From NCBI GenBank assembly GCA_947475295.1, contig CANJLF010000009.1, forward strand, positions 1 to 64,000: a stretch of 64,000 nucleotides of DNA. Direction: 5' to 3'. Every line of letters starts with the position of its first letter. The first letter of the stretch is position 1. Source of the DNA: Fidelibacterota bacterium. GTDB taxonomy: Bacteria; Pseudomonadota; Alphaproteobacteria; Rhodospirillales; Rhodospirillaceae. The notes under the pieces are model-generated. The model did not search any database and had not been told where the DNA came from. It was given only the letters and a program-made list of their open reading frames with translations. The position numbers and the translations under genes are program-made. Of the stretch, positions 11,515-19,990 are shown piece after piece.

Positions 11515-12345
11515 TTAGTCGCCGCCGATGAATGATGCCGCCTTGCGCCGGACCACCCGGCGTTTGAGACGCACCGGCGCCGCCGTAGCGGCAGCCAAAG
11601 TCTGCAAGGCTATATCGGTGGCCTCGTCGTCCATCTCTTCGGGCTCGGCCCAATAGATGCTGAACTTGGCTTGGAAGGCCCGCCACCATTGCGGCACGCC
11701 GGTCGCCAAAGGTTCGCCCAGCAAATGCCTAAAACCCTTATCGCGCATCAGACCGCGGGTCGCCTCGATCTTATTGATACCAATACGCTGCAGAATGGTT
11801 TTCACGACCTTGTCGTAAGGCGTCTTCATCAGATCTACGCCGGTGTTGAGTTCGATTCGTCCTAACATCAGGAACACGAGGTCCGAAACCACACGGTCCT
11901 GGCGGCCGGCGGCGGCGTCGACCTGGTCGCCGATCTCGCCGAGTAACTCAGCGGCTTCCGCCGGCGGGTAAAGGCCCCGGATGCGCGCGGTATCGAGCGC
12001 CACGACGCCGGCGAAATAGTAGTCGTCGATGGGGTGCACCTCGAGCAAAGCGCGCCGTTCATCGTAATTCAGCGCGTGGTCGGCCAAGCCGTCGTTGAGA
12101 ATGCGGCTCCACGCTGGATAGGTGCGAGCCGCAACTGATAGCATCTCACTGAGGAAATGGCTGACGGCCTCCCGGGCCTCGGCGGCATTCTCGGGCACAT
12201 CGCTGCCAAAAATACGGCGCAGCTTGACCACCGTGCGCCGCACAGCCGCAGCTACACCTTGGGGCTTTTTTGAGCCGAGCGGCGCGTTCTTAACGGGGCC
12301 GTTTTTACCATCAACCACGCAGTAACCCCCAATTTCCCCGGCCAA
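11515..12345 (-). CDS. Hypothetical cytoplasmic protein
   Basis: A 276-aa protein from a TTG start at 12345. Later starts are possible, since the first 30 residues are low in structure. The body is mainly helical and acidic, with patterns such as NYDERRALLEV, DDYYFAGVVALDTARIRG and WWRAFQAKFSIYWAE, and ends in a strongly basic segment (RLKRRVVRRKA). There is no signal peptide and no membrane segment. I do not recognise a family. It is transcribed away from the receiver/cyclic-nucleotide gene and towards the hydrolase, with which it may share an operon. Confidence 0.6.
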   Translation of the reverse strand: MAGEIGGYCVVDGKNGPVKNAPLGSKKPQGVAAAVRRTVVKLRRIFGSDVPENAAEAREAVSHFLSEMLSVAARTYPAWSRILNDGLADHALNYDERRALLEVHPIDDYYFAGVVALDTARIRGLYPPAEAAELLGEIGDQVDAAAGRQDRVVSDLVFLMLGRIELNTGVDLMKTPYDKVVKTILQRIGINKIEATRGLMRDKGFRHLLGEPLATGVPQWWRAFQAKFSIYWAEPEEMDDEATDIALQTLAAATAAPVRLKRRVVRRKAASFIGGD

Positions 12346-12654
12346 ATCGGCCTTTCCGAAGTACCCGCTCTTTATAGACTGGCGGGAGCTCTTGGAACCT
12401 GCAGGGGAGGGTGTTTCAGATGAAATTGATCCACCTGAAACAGCTCTTCCGCGAACTATTCATCTCACGATTCGGCCCATCCGTGAAGCGAGACTTCGGC
12501 ACAGGCCGTTGCGCCTCACAAATGTGATATTGATTTGCGCGCAAAATCGGGTTGAGTGGGACGCTTGATAAATTTGGGGGTGCGCGCCGGTTGAGAATCA
12601 TACCGGCGCCGGAGCGCAGCAGGGGATCGTTGTGGGGAACGTGAACGAAAAGCC
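12346..12654. other. Intergenic region between divergent genes
   Basis: About 310 bp separating the hypothetical gene (minus) from the receiver/cNMP-binding gene (plus). It should hold both promoters. I see no RNA gene, no strong hairpin and no coding frame with convincing composition. Confidence 0.5.
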
Positions 12655-14235
12655 ATGAGTGACTTTGACCTTCAATCCATGGAGAAGGTGGTCGCTTTCA
12701 TTGGCGAGCCAGACGACCAGGCGCGCCGTGAACTGCGCCAAATCCTCAATCACGCCGGCATTAAACAAGTCAGCGCCCACGGCAATCTTGCGAATCTGGT
12801 GACCCTGGTCGGCCAGGTGCCGCCGGATCTGATCATTATCGCCGATGATTTGGATCCCCAGACCTTCGAATTTATCCGCAATATTCGCCACAGCAAACTT
12901 GGCTCCAATCCCTTCGTCGTGATCATGACGATTGTCGCGCCCGATCACATCGAGGCCGTCAAACGCACCATGCAGGCGGGTACCGACGACATCATCATTA
13001 AGCCGCTCAAGGAGGAGCAGCTTCTGCAGCGGCTGAAGTGGGTGATGATGAACCGCTCGCCTTTTGTGGTGACCAGCGACTACTTGGGCCCGGATCGCCG
13101 CGCGCCGAACCGTGCCTCGCCTATCCGGCGCATTCATGTGCCCAATACCATGCTTGATAAGGCTAGCGGCAAGGATGCGGATCCCGAAACTGTCCGCGCG
13201 GCGGTTGATGAGGCCATGACTGAAGTGCTGCAAGCGCGCCTGGACAGCCACGGCCTGCGGCTGGGATTTGTCAGCAAGTTGGTGCTTGAAGCCTATAGCG
13301 CCAAAAAGGTGACGCCCGAACTTAAGGACCACGTTCTAACGCTGGCTGACGTCCTAAAGGATTCCGCCAAGACCGCCGAACGCCTGGAAGAGCGTGAACT
13401 GGCCCTGTTATGCGGCTCACTTTCCGGGGATGTCATCGCCATTGCCGGCCGCTATACCGCCCCGACCGCCAAGGACCTGGATCTTATACAAAAACTTTCT
13501 AAGGCCGTCGTTTCAGCAGTGAAACCCCGGGCGTCGCCTGATAAATTGGATGAAGAAGCCCGCCAAGCGGTGGCGACCTACCAGCAGCGCCAGCGGCCGG
13601 GTTTCAACGAGGCCCAGGAAATTCAACGTGCTCCCGGCGAGGCCCCAGTGGTAACGATGGACGAACCAGTTATTGAGATACTGCCCCTCGCCAAGGGTCA
13701 ATTTCTGTTCAAACAAGGCGACCCGGCCACCTCGGCCTATATTTTGAACAGTGGCGCCATCGGCATTTTCAAGGAAGTGGACGGCAAGCGGCAGCCCATC
13801 GCGCGCGTCAAGAAGGGCGAGTTTTTCGGCGAAATGGCGATCATCGACGGCCGCCCGCGGCGCAATTCCGCCATGGCGCTGGAAGATTGCACGCTCTCAC
13901 TGGTGTCCAAGGACATGATCGAGGAGAAGCTCTCCAATTCGGATTCCCTGATCCGAACCTTGCTTCATATGCTGAGTAATAGCTTGAGGATGGTCCACGA
14001 AGCCTATGCGCCTAAGGGCCGGAACATCGTCGATGCGGTGCGCGAGATGAAGGAGCAGGCGCGTTACATTCAGAGCCAGATCGACACTGGCTCGCCGGAG
14101 CGCAAAAAGGATGGCGCCGCCGCCGCCAAGAAGCTGGGTGATGTTACCGACGCCGTCGTCAAACTGATCGAAAGCGTGCCCGATCTGGACCGCCGCACGC
14201 CCGCCGTGCCCACGGAAAAGGATTTGGCGGATTAA
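12655..14235 (+). CDS. Receiver-like plus cyclic-nucleotide-binding domain protein
   Basis: A 526-aa cytoplasmic signalling protein. Residues about 10-130 form a CheY-like domain with a conserved IIKPLKEEQL (Lys-Pro), but the phospho-acceptor position after PDLIII is Ala63, and the N-terminal acidic pair is replaced by Ile-Gly. It is therefore probably a pseudo-receiver, unless Asp64 substitutes. A helical middle region (about 180-330) follows. Residues about 345-455 form a CAP_ED domain with the phosphate-binding cassette FGEMAIIDGRPRRNSA, suggesting cAMP or cGMP binding. There is no DNA-binding domain after it, only a coiled-coil-like tail. An adenylate cyclase gene occurs elsewhere in the window (61974-62735). 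Confidence 0.88.
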   Translation: MSDFDLQSMEKVVAFIGEPDDQARRELRQILNHAGIKQVSAHGNLANLVTLVGQVPPDLIIIADDLDPQTFEFIRNIRHSKLGSNPFVVIMTIVAPDHIEAVKRTMQAGTDDIIIKPLKEEQLLQRLKWVMMNRSPFVVTSDYLGPDRRAPNRASPIRRIHVPNTMLDKASGKDADPETVRAAVDEAMTEVLQARLDSHGLRLGFVSKLVLEAYSAKKVTPELKDHVLTLADVLKDSAKTAERLEERELALLCGSLSGDVIAIAGRYTAPTAKDLDLIQKLSKAVVSAVKPRASPDKLDEEARQAVATYQQRQRPGFNEAQEIQRAPGEAPVVTMDEPVIEILPLAKGQFLFKQGDPATSAYILNSGAIGIFKEVDGKRQPIARVKKGEFFGEMAIIDGRPRRNSAMALEDCTLSLVSKDMIEEKLSNSDSLIRTLLHMLSNSLRMVHEAYAPKGRNIVDAVREMKEQARYIQSQIDTGSPERKKDGAAAAKKLGDVTDAVVKLIESVPDLDRRTPAVPTEKDLAD

Positions 14236-14275
14236 TCGGCGGTTGGATCGCCTCCAGCTAATCCGACCTGATTCC

Positions 14276-14289
14276 TTACAATACTGTAA
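14276..14289. promoter_or_regulatory. Inverted repeat TTACA-ATAC-TGTAA upstream of the Gld-type ABC operon
   Basis: A perfect 5-bp inverted repeat with 4-bp spacer, flanked by ATTCC and ATTCC-like sequence, lies about 95 bp before the ATPase gene. It could be an operator or part of a promoter. No matching regulator is adjacent, so the role is a guess. Confidence 0.3.
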
Positions 14290-14382
14290 TTCCAGCCTTT
14301 TTCGGCTTTTCTGTAGGCTTGCACCGCCGCACGGGCCAGCCTACGTTCGCCCCGCTGCGGATATGGATAAGGGGAACACCGC

Positions 14383-15345
14383 ATGACGGTCATGGTGGAG
14401 ATCGACCATCTTTCGAAGTCCTTCGGCGATTTTCGAGCCGTCGAGGATATCAGCCTTACCGTGAGCAAGGGCGAAGTGCTTGGCTTTCTCGGCCCCAACG
14501 GCGCCGGCAAGACCACGACCATGCGCATGATCGCCGGCTTCCTGATGCCAACGGCGGGAACCGCCAGGATCTGCGGCCACGACGTCGTCACCGCGCCGCG
14601 GGATGTAAAAAACGTGATCGGCTATATGCCCGAGGGCTCGCCGTCCTATGAAGATATGTCGGTCGTAGCGTTCTTGAAATTCATCGCCGAAATCCGAGGA
14701 TTTTCCGGAGCCGACCGCGATGCGCGTATCGCCAAGGTCGCCCGGCGCCTCGATATCACTGACGTCATCGAGCGGCCCATCGGAGTGCTGTCGAAGGGTT
14801 ATCGCCGCCGCGTTGGCCTGGCGCAAAGCATTCTGCACGATCCGCCGGTGCTGCTGTTGGATGAACCTACCGACGGCCTCGATCCCAATCAGAAACACCA
14901 GGTGCGCGGCCTGATCGCCGAAATGTCGGCGGAGAAGGCCATCATCATCTCGACGCATATCCTGGAAGAAGTCGAAGCGGTCTGCACCCGCGCCGTGGTC
15001 ATCGGCCGCGGCAAGGTCCTGGCCGACGGCACCGCCAAGGATTTGCTGGCGCGTTTGCCCGATCACACGGCGGTCTGCCTAGTCCTGCCGGACGGCGCGG
15101 CACCTGCTGCGGCGGCCTACTTCCGCAATCACGCCTCGGTCGCCGCGGTGTTCGAGACGCCCGAAGACCAGGGGCGCGCCAAACTGCGCCTGACGCCGAA
15201 ACCAGGCGGCATCAAGCTGGACGAGATCGCAGCCGTGGCGCGCGCGCAGAATTTCCCGGTGGTGGAAATTTATCAGGACGGCGGAAATCTCGACGACGCA
15301 TTCCGGTTGATCACAACAGGGGGCGTTTCACACGCCGCGGCGTAA
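14383..15345 (+). CDS. ABC transporter ATP-binding protein (GldA/CcmA-like)
   Basis: ATPase subunit of an ABC-2 type exporter. Walker A GPNGAGKTTTM is at about residues 38-48. The Q-loop region is near GYMPEGSPSYEDM, with the usual Q replaced by a Pro-Glu segment as in GldA-like ATPases. The signature is LSKGYRRRVGLAQ, Walker B LLLDEPTDGLDP, and the H-loop STHILEE. A C-terminal domain of about 100 residues (from about 220) follows. The ATG has GGGGAA at short distance. It begins a run of four genes spaced 9-42 bp apart: ATPase, permease, GldG-like and DUF4340. Known GldAFG systems serve gliding in Bacteroidetes; here the role is unknown. Confidence 0.92.
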   Translation: MTVMVEIDHLSKSFGDFRAVEDISLTVSKGEVLGFLGPNGAGKTTTMRMIAGFLMPTAGTARICGHDVVTAPRDVKNVIGYMPEGSPSYEDMSVVAFLKFIAEIRGFSGADRDARIAKVARRLDITDVIERPIGVLSKGYRRRVGLAQSILHDPPVLLLDEPTDGLDPNQKHQVRGLIAEMSAEKAIIISTHILEEVEAVCTRAVVIGRGKVLADGTAKDLLARLPDHTAVCLVLPDGAAPAAAAYFRNHASVAAVFETPEDQGRAKLRLTPKPGGIKLDEIAAVARAQNFPVVEIYQDGGNLDDAFRLITTGGVSHAAA

Positions 15346-15387
15346 CGCCTCTCAACCTTCAGAACATAGACCTCCAAAGGCAGTTTC

Positions 15388-16122
15388 ATGCGTCACATCT
15401 GGATCATCACCAAGCGCGAGTTGGCGGCTTACTTCTCGACGCCCGTCGCCTTCGTCTTCATCGCCATCTTTGTGGCGTTGACCGGCGCGCTGACCTTTTA
15501 TATCGGACGCTTCTTTGATGCCGACCAAGCCAGCCTCGACAGCTTCTTCGCCTATCATCCGTGGCTCTACCTGCTGCTGGTTCCGGCGGTCTCCATGCGG
15601 CTGTGGTCCGAAGAGCGCAAATCGGGCACCATCGAGCAGTTGCTCACGCTGCCGGTGACGACCACGCAAGCGGTGCTCGGCAAATTCCTGGCGGCTTGGC
15701 TGTTCTGCGGCATCGCGCTCGCGCTCACCACGCCGATGTGGGTGACGGTCAATGTCCTGGGCCAGCCCGACAACGGCGCTATTGCGGTGGGCTATCTGGG
15801 AAGTTTTCTTTTGTCGGGCTCGTTCCTGGCCATCGGTATTTGCATGTCGGCGCTAACGCGCAATCAGATCATTGCCTTCATCACCGCCGCCATTGTCTGC
15901 TTTTTGTTCACCATGAGCGGCCTCGATATCGTGCTCAACGCATTTCGCGGCTGGGCGCCGACGTCGGTTGTCGAAACCGTTGCGTCCTTTAGTTTCCTGC
16001 TGCGCTTCCAGTCCTTGACGCGCGGCGTGATCGAATTGCGCGACGTCGTATTCCTGCTGTCGCTCACGACCTTCTGGCTGTACGCCACGGTCGTGTTCGT
16101 CGATGCCCGGAAAGCAGGGTAG
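15388..16122 (+). CDS. ABC-2 type permease (GldF-like)
   Basis: A 244-aa integral membrane protein with six hydrophobic segments. It starts MRHIWIITKRELAAYF and has the EERKSGTIEQLLTLPVT motif typical of ABC-2 permeases of the GldF/NosY type. It is expected to form the channel for the neighbouring ATPase. It lies 42 bp after the ATPase gene and 9 bp before the GldG-like gene. Substrate unknown. Confidence 0.92.
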   Translation: MRHIWIITKRELAAYFSTPVAFVFIAIFVALTGALTFYIGRFFDADQASLDSFFAYHPWLYLLLVPAVSMRLWSEERKSGTIEQLLTLPVTTTQAVLGKFLAAWLFCGIALALTTPMWVTVNVLGQPDNGAIAVGYLGSFLLSGSFLAIGICMSALTRNQIIAFITAAIVCFLFTMSGLDIVLNAFRGWAPTSVVETVASFSFLLRFQSLTRGVIELRDVVFLLSLTTFWLYATVVFVDARKAG

Positions 16123-16131
16123 GGGGTTCAC

Positions 16132-18033
16132 ATGTCCAATCGTATTGATAAGACCAAACTGTCGCTGATCGCCGTCGCGGTCGCGGCTGTGCTGTTTGTG
16201 TCGGTGAACATCATCGCCAACAATTGGTTCGCGCCTGTGCGCGCCGATTTTACTGAAGGGCGCTCCTACACCACCTCTACGCAGATCACCCCAGTCTTTA
16301 CGAACATCAGCGAGCCGATCATTGTTCGGCTCTATTTCTCGCAAGCGCTGGCTGAAATCAGCCCGCGTCACGGCGTGTTTTATCAGCGCGTGCGCGACCT
16401 GTTGCAGCAGTACGCCAAGCTGGCCAAGGGCAATATAAAGCTCGAGCTTTACAACCCGGCGCCGTTCTCGGATGTCGAAGACCGCGCCGTAGGATTCGGC
16501 CTGCAGGCCGTACCGCTCAGCCAGAGCGGCGACACTGGCTACTTCGGCCTGGCCGCAACCAACTCCACCGACGATCAGCAAGTGATTCCGTTTTTCTCGC
16601 TCGATCGCGAGAAGTTCCTGGAATACGACCTGACCAAGCTGATCTACAACCTCGCGCGGCCCGCGCAGCCGAAGATTGGTTTAATCACCGCGCTGGCCCT
16701 GGAGGGCAAGATGCCCTCGCCGCAGGAAATGCAGATGACCGGCGGCGCGCCAATTCCGCCCTGGGCCATTGCCGCGCAGATCAAGGAGTTCTTCCAGGTC
16801 CAAACGCTGGGCGCTGATATTCCTCTGATTCCCGCCGACATCGACATGCTGCTTCTGGTGCAGCCGGAAAATCTTTCGCTTCAGACCATGAAAACTATCG
16901 ATCAGTACGTGCTGGGCGGGGGCAAGGTTCTGCTTTTCCTCGATCCCAATCCAGAATCCGCCAGTCCGATTGCCAGCCTCGGCGGCATGGGCGTCACAGG
17001 GCGCTCCGACAAACATGCGCTTGACGGCATCAAGCGCTTGATAGCGGCCTGGGGCGTGAAGCTGGTCGAAGAAAAAGTCGTCGGTGACATCGACAATGCG
17101 GTACGCGTCAACATGTCGGCCAATGGCCGGCCGGTTCTCAGCGACTATGTCGCCTGGATGAGACTGCAGAGCTCTAACTTCGATTCCAATGACGCCGTCA
17201 CCGGCGATCTGAAGGAAATCAGGATCGGTACGCCGGGCGCGCTGGAAGTCGTTGCGGGTGCCGGCACTACGGTCACGCCGCTGATCACGACCGGCCCCCG
17301 GTCCATGCGGATCGACACCGACAAGTTCATCGGCATGCCGGACATCATCGCCATGTTCCGGGATTTCAAGCCGCAGAACAAACCCGAGATCATCGCCGCG
17401 CGCATCAGTGGCCCGGCGAAAACCGCCTTTGAGGACTTGCCCGCCAATGCTCTGAAGGAATCCAAGCAGCCCATCCAGGTGATCGTGGTGGCCGATACCG
17501 ACATGCTGGTGGATCGTTTCTGGGTCGAGATCAACAACCAGATGGGCCAGCAGATCATCATTCCGAACGCCGACAACGGCAGCTTCGTCAGCAACGCTTT
17601 GGAAAACCTTTCCGGCGCCCCGGCGTTGTCGGCCTTGCGCGGCCGCGGCGTGCAGAGTCGGCCGTTCACCATGATGGACGACATTCGCCGCGACGCCGAA
17701 ATGCAGTACCGCGCCAAAGAACAAAGTCTGACCAGTCACCTCGAAGAGCTGCAAAGCAAAGCGCAAGCCATGCAGGTCAAGCGTGACAGCACTGGTGCAG
17801 AGGTCTTAAGCGAAGCCGATAAAAAAACCGTCGAAAGCTACCGCGGTGAGATTCTCGCCACGCGCCGCGAACTGCGCGACGTTCAGCGGGCGCTGCGCGA
17901 GAATATCGAGCGGCTGCAAGGCCTGATTACGTTTGCCAACATCGGCGGCGTACCGATCATCTTCGGTTTGATTCTGATCGCGGTCGCGGTCGTGCGTCAC
18001 CGGCGTCGTCGTCGCCGCGCTGGCGACGTATAG
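16132..18033 (+). CDS. GldG-like ABC transporter auxiliary protein
   Basis: A 633-aa membrane-anchored protein. One N-terminal transmembrane segment (about residues 10-30) leads into a large periplasmic part, with FTEGRSYTTSTQ and a GldG-type (ABC_transp_aux) domain including VLGGGKVLLFLDPNPES near residues 260-276. A long coiled coil (about 515-605) and a second transmembrane segment with an Arg-rich cytoplasmic tail end the protein. This architecture is that of the auxiliary subunit of Gld-type ABC systems. It lies 9 bp after the permease gene and is clearly part of the operon. Confidence 0.9.
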   Translation: MSNRIDKTKLSLIAVAVAAVLFVSVNIIANNWFAPVRADFTEGRSYTTSTQITPVFTNISEPIIVRLYFSQALAEISPRHGVFYQRVRDLLQQYAKLAKGNIKLELYNPAPFSDVEDRAVGFGLQAVPLSQSGDTGYFGLAATNSTDDQQVIPFFSLDREKFLEYDLTKLIYNLARPAQPKIGLITALALEGKMPSPQEMQMTGGAPIPPWAIAAQIKEFFQVQTLGADIPLIPADIDMLLLVQPENLSLQTMKTIDQYVLGGGKVLLFLDPNPESASPIASLGGMGVTGRSDKHALDGIKRLIAAWGVKLVEEKVVGDIDNAVRVNMSANGRPVLSDYVAWMRLQSSNFDSNDAVTGDLKEIRIGTPGALEVVAGAGTTVTPLITTGPRSMRIDTDKFIGMPDIIAMFRDFKPQNKPEIIAARISGPAKTAFEDLPANALKESKQPIQVIVVADTDMLVDRFWVEINNQMGQQIIIPNADNGSFVSNALENLSGAPALSALRGRGVQSRPFTMMDDIRRDAEMQYRAKEQSLTSHLEELQSKAQAMQVKRDSTGAEVLSEADKKTVESYRGEILATRRELRDVQRALRENIERLQGLITFANIGGVPIIFGLILIAVAVVRHRRRRRRAGDV

Positions 18034-18053
18034 GCGAGGGGGAGATTTAGGAC

Positions 18054-19142
18054 ATGACCAAGAAGTCTTTTGCGGCCCTTTGCGCTGCCACCGCCGTCGC
18101 CCTGATCCTGGCCGTCACCGCCATTCTCAGCCAGCCTCAGTTTGAATCCTCCGACACGCAGGGGGCTTTGGTGTTCCCGAACCTGGGAAGGGATGCGGAC
18201 CGCTTAAAGACGGTGGTCATCCGCCACGGCGCGGAGGTCGTCTCGCTCGATTGGGACGGCAAAATATGGCATGAGCGGGAACGCTCCAATTATTTGGCTG
18301 ACAGAGAGAAGGTCAACGCGCTCATCAACACACTGGCGCGCATGGTCAAGATTGAAGGCAAGACCAAGCAGCCTGACCGCTATGCGCGCCTCGAAGTCGA
18401 AGACCCCACGGCTAAGAATGCCCGCGGCCGGCAAATCACACTGCTCGATGCCGATGGCAAGGAGATCGCTAACGTTGTCATCGGTAAGCGCCAGTTCAAC
18501 ATGGGCACGCAGGGCAGCAATACATATATCCGCCTGGCCGGCGATCCGCAGGTGTGGCTTGCCACCGGTGAGTTCACACCCGAGACCGCTGCCAGCTACT
18601 GGCTGCAGAACACCATCGCCGATATCAGTCAGGTGAACGTCAAGGGGGTAACGGTAACCCATCCTAACGGCGAAAAAGTCATCGTCGGCCGCCCGACTCC
18701 TGACGCGCCGGATTTGGTCGTTGAGAATTTGCCCACGGGCGCCACGCCACCCATCGCGAACGTCGTCGATGAATATGCGTCCGTGCTGTCGAGCATGACC
18801 CTGTCAGAGGTCGCACCGGCCGCCGACAAACCCTTTCCCAAGGATAAGACCATCACCGCCGTCATCGAAGGTCAGGTGGGCTTTCAAGTGACCGTGGAAA
18901 TCGCCGATCTCGACGGTCAGGACTGGATCAAGGTTAAGGGCACGCCGCCAGTCGCCGGCGCGGTCAAACCGGGCGAGTCGGGCATGATCGATCTCAGGAC
19001 CGATTGGAATAAGGTCATTAACGACCTGAACGCGCGGACCGACGGCTGGGTCTTCCAGGTGCCTGACTTCCAAATCTCGCCGCTAAAGAAGCGAATGGCC
19101 GATCTTCTTAAGAAGAACACCATGCCTGGGGTTCCCGGTTAA
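18054..19142 (+). CDS. DUF4340 domain-containing protein
   Basis: A 362-aa protein with an N-terminal signal anchor (about residues 5-27) and a periplasmic region matching the DUF4340 pattern, with repeated beta strands and LDADGKEIANVVIGKR followed by TYIRLAGDPQVWLA. DUF4340 proteins are regularly encoded next to GldG-like subunits, as here (20 bp spacing). The function is not established. It probably assembles with the ABC exporter on the periplasmic face. It is the last large gene of the operon. Confidence 0.88.
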   Translation: MTKKSFAALCAATAVALILAVTAILSQPQFESSDTQGALVFPNLGRDADRLKTVVIRHGAEVVSLDWDGKIWHERERSNYLADREKVNALINTLARMVKIEGKTKQPDRYARLEVEDPTAKNARGRQITLLDADGKEIANVVIGKRQFNMGTQGSNTYIRLAGDPQVWLATGEFTPETAASYWLQNTIADISQVNVKGVTVTHPNGEKVIVGRPTPDAPDLVVENLPTGATPPIANVVDEYASVLSSMTLSEVAPAADKPFPKDKTITAVIEGQVGFQVTVEIADLDGQDWIKVKGTPPVAGAVKPGESGMIDLRTDWNKVINDLNARTDGWVFQVPDFQISPLKKRMADLLKKNTMPGVPG

Positions 19143-19143
19143 C

Positions 19144-19179
19144 GGTTTTTTGCGCCGGAATATTACTGGTTTTTTGCGC
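19144..19179 (+). repeat. Direct repeat of GGTTTTTTGCGC
   Basis: Two identical 12-bp copies start at 19144 and 19168 (24-bp period) in the gap after the DUF4340 gene. The T6 tracts could help end transcription, but no stem precedes them. Their spacing puts both on nearly the same helix face, so protein binding is also possible. Confidence 0.5.
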
Positions 19180-19226
19180 GCCAAAAGTTCACCATTGCTC
19201 ATCTATGGGGTGACGGAGAATCGGTC

Positions 19227-19439
19227 ATGGGAAAGTTTGTCCTGCTGCAGGCCTTCTACTGCATTGTCGGAATCCTGTTTTTTGTGCGCGATCTTTACAC
19301 TCAGGTGCCGATGAGCAAAGGCATGATCAATGCTTTCATCTGGCCTTACGCGCAGTGGCCGGTGATGAAAGTTTACGCGCTGCAGATGCTCGATCCGATC
19401 ATGCCAATGCTTGATCCGGTCCTGAAAATATTCAACTAG
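19227..19439 (+). CDS. Small membrane protein
   Basis: A 70-codon frame. The product has an N-terminal hydrophobic segment (VLLQAFYCIVGILFFV) followed by a Met/Pro-rich amphipathic stretch (LDPIMPMLDPVLKIF). It starts 84 bp after the Gld-type operon with GGTGACGGAG upstream of the ATG and could be its last gene. I do not recognise a family. The 3' end overlaps by 8 bp a convergent small gene on the other strand. Confidence 0.6.
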   Translation: MGKFVLLQAFYCIVGILFFVRDLYTQVPMSKGMINAFIWPYAQWPVMKVYALQMLDPIMPMLDPVLKIFN

Positions 19440-19575
19440 GCCGCGTCGCCCGCCAGCGTTCATAAGCCGCGCGCAAGCGTTCGCGGCGCAGGCGGCAGGC
19501 CGGGCAGGGCAGCAGCAGCGCCAGCCCGACAATCACAACAATGCCGATACCAGAAGCTGTCAGCAGCGCGCTCAC
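19432..19575 (-). CDS. Very small membrane protein with CPAC motif
   Basis: A 47-residue frame. Its GTG start overlaps the TGA stop of the upstream ferredoxin gene (GTGA), suggesting translational coupling. The product has one membrane segment (SGIGIVVIVGLALLL) followed at once by PCPACR and a strongly basic tail (RLRRERLRAAYERWRA). A CxxC directly at the membrane surface next to a [2Fe-2S] ferredoxin gene hints at a metal or redox role; this is inference. No family recognised. Confidence 0.5.
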   Translation of the reverse strand: MSALLTASGIGIVVIVGLALLLPCPACRLRRERLRAAYERWRATRPS

Positions 19576-19937
19576 GGCTCAACCGCGCCGTCGTCATTCA
19601 CGGGCGCGGTGCGAAGGTTCCGGCGGCGCACCGCTTCGGCCCGGATCGCGATCATGATTTCCTCAATCCGCGCATCGGATAGATCCCCTTCGAGATTGAA
19701 GTAGTCCGCACCTTGGACTTTCAAGTTCGGACCATGCAGGCAGTTGTTCATGCAAGGTCCGCGCGTGATGCTGGCGGGAATCCGCTCGGCCAGAATCAGA
19801 CGCTCAAGCGCATCGGCCAAGCCGCGGCTGCCGCGTCCGCCGCAGGACGGCAGGCGGTCGGTATTGAGGCGCTTGTTGATGCAGACGCGCACCATAAACA
19901 GCGGCTTCTCGGTGGGAATCCAGTCGCCCTCGATCAT
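19572..19937 (-). CDS. Thioredoxin-like [2Fe-2S] ferredoxin
   Basis: A 121-aa protein carrying the CX12CX29CX3C spacing (first Cys in VRVCINKR, last pair in CMNNC), which is the cluster pattern of thioredoxin-fold [2Fe-2S] ferredoxins. It is probably a cytoplasmic electron carrier or cluster-holding protein. The start at ATG 19937 (MIEGDW) was chosen because the open frame upstream runs into the Nudix gene and has no family match. It lies 53 bp after the Nudix gene, and its stop overlaps the start of a 47-residue membrane protein. Confidence 0.85.
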   Translation of the reverse strand: MIEGDWIPTEKPLFMVRVCINKRLNTDRLPSCGGRGSRGLADALERLILAERIPASITRGPCMNNCLHGPNLKVQGADYFNLEGDLSDARIEEIMIAIRAEAVRRRNLRTAPVNDDGAVEP

Positions 19938-19990
19938 GCCGCGAATGTAAGGTGCCGGGGCGGACGCCGCAATGCGCCTCAAACACCCCG

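Noticed and set aside
16681-17766. 361-codon minus-strand frame opposite the GldG-like gene
   Set aside because: It is antisense to a well-supported gene, and its product is rich in His, Asp and Arg without domain motifs.
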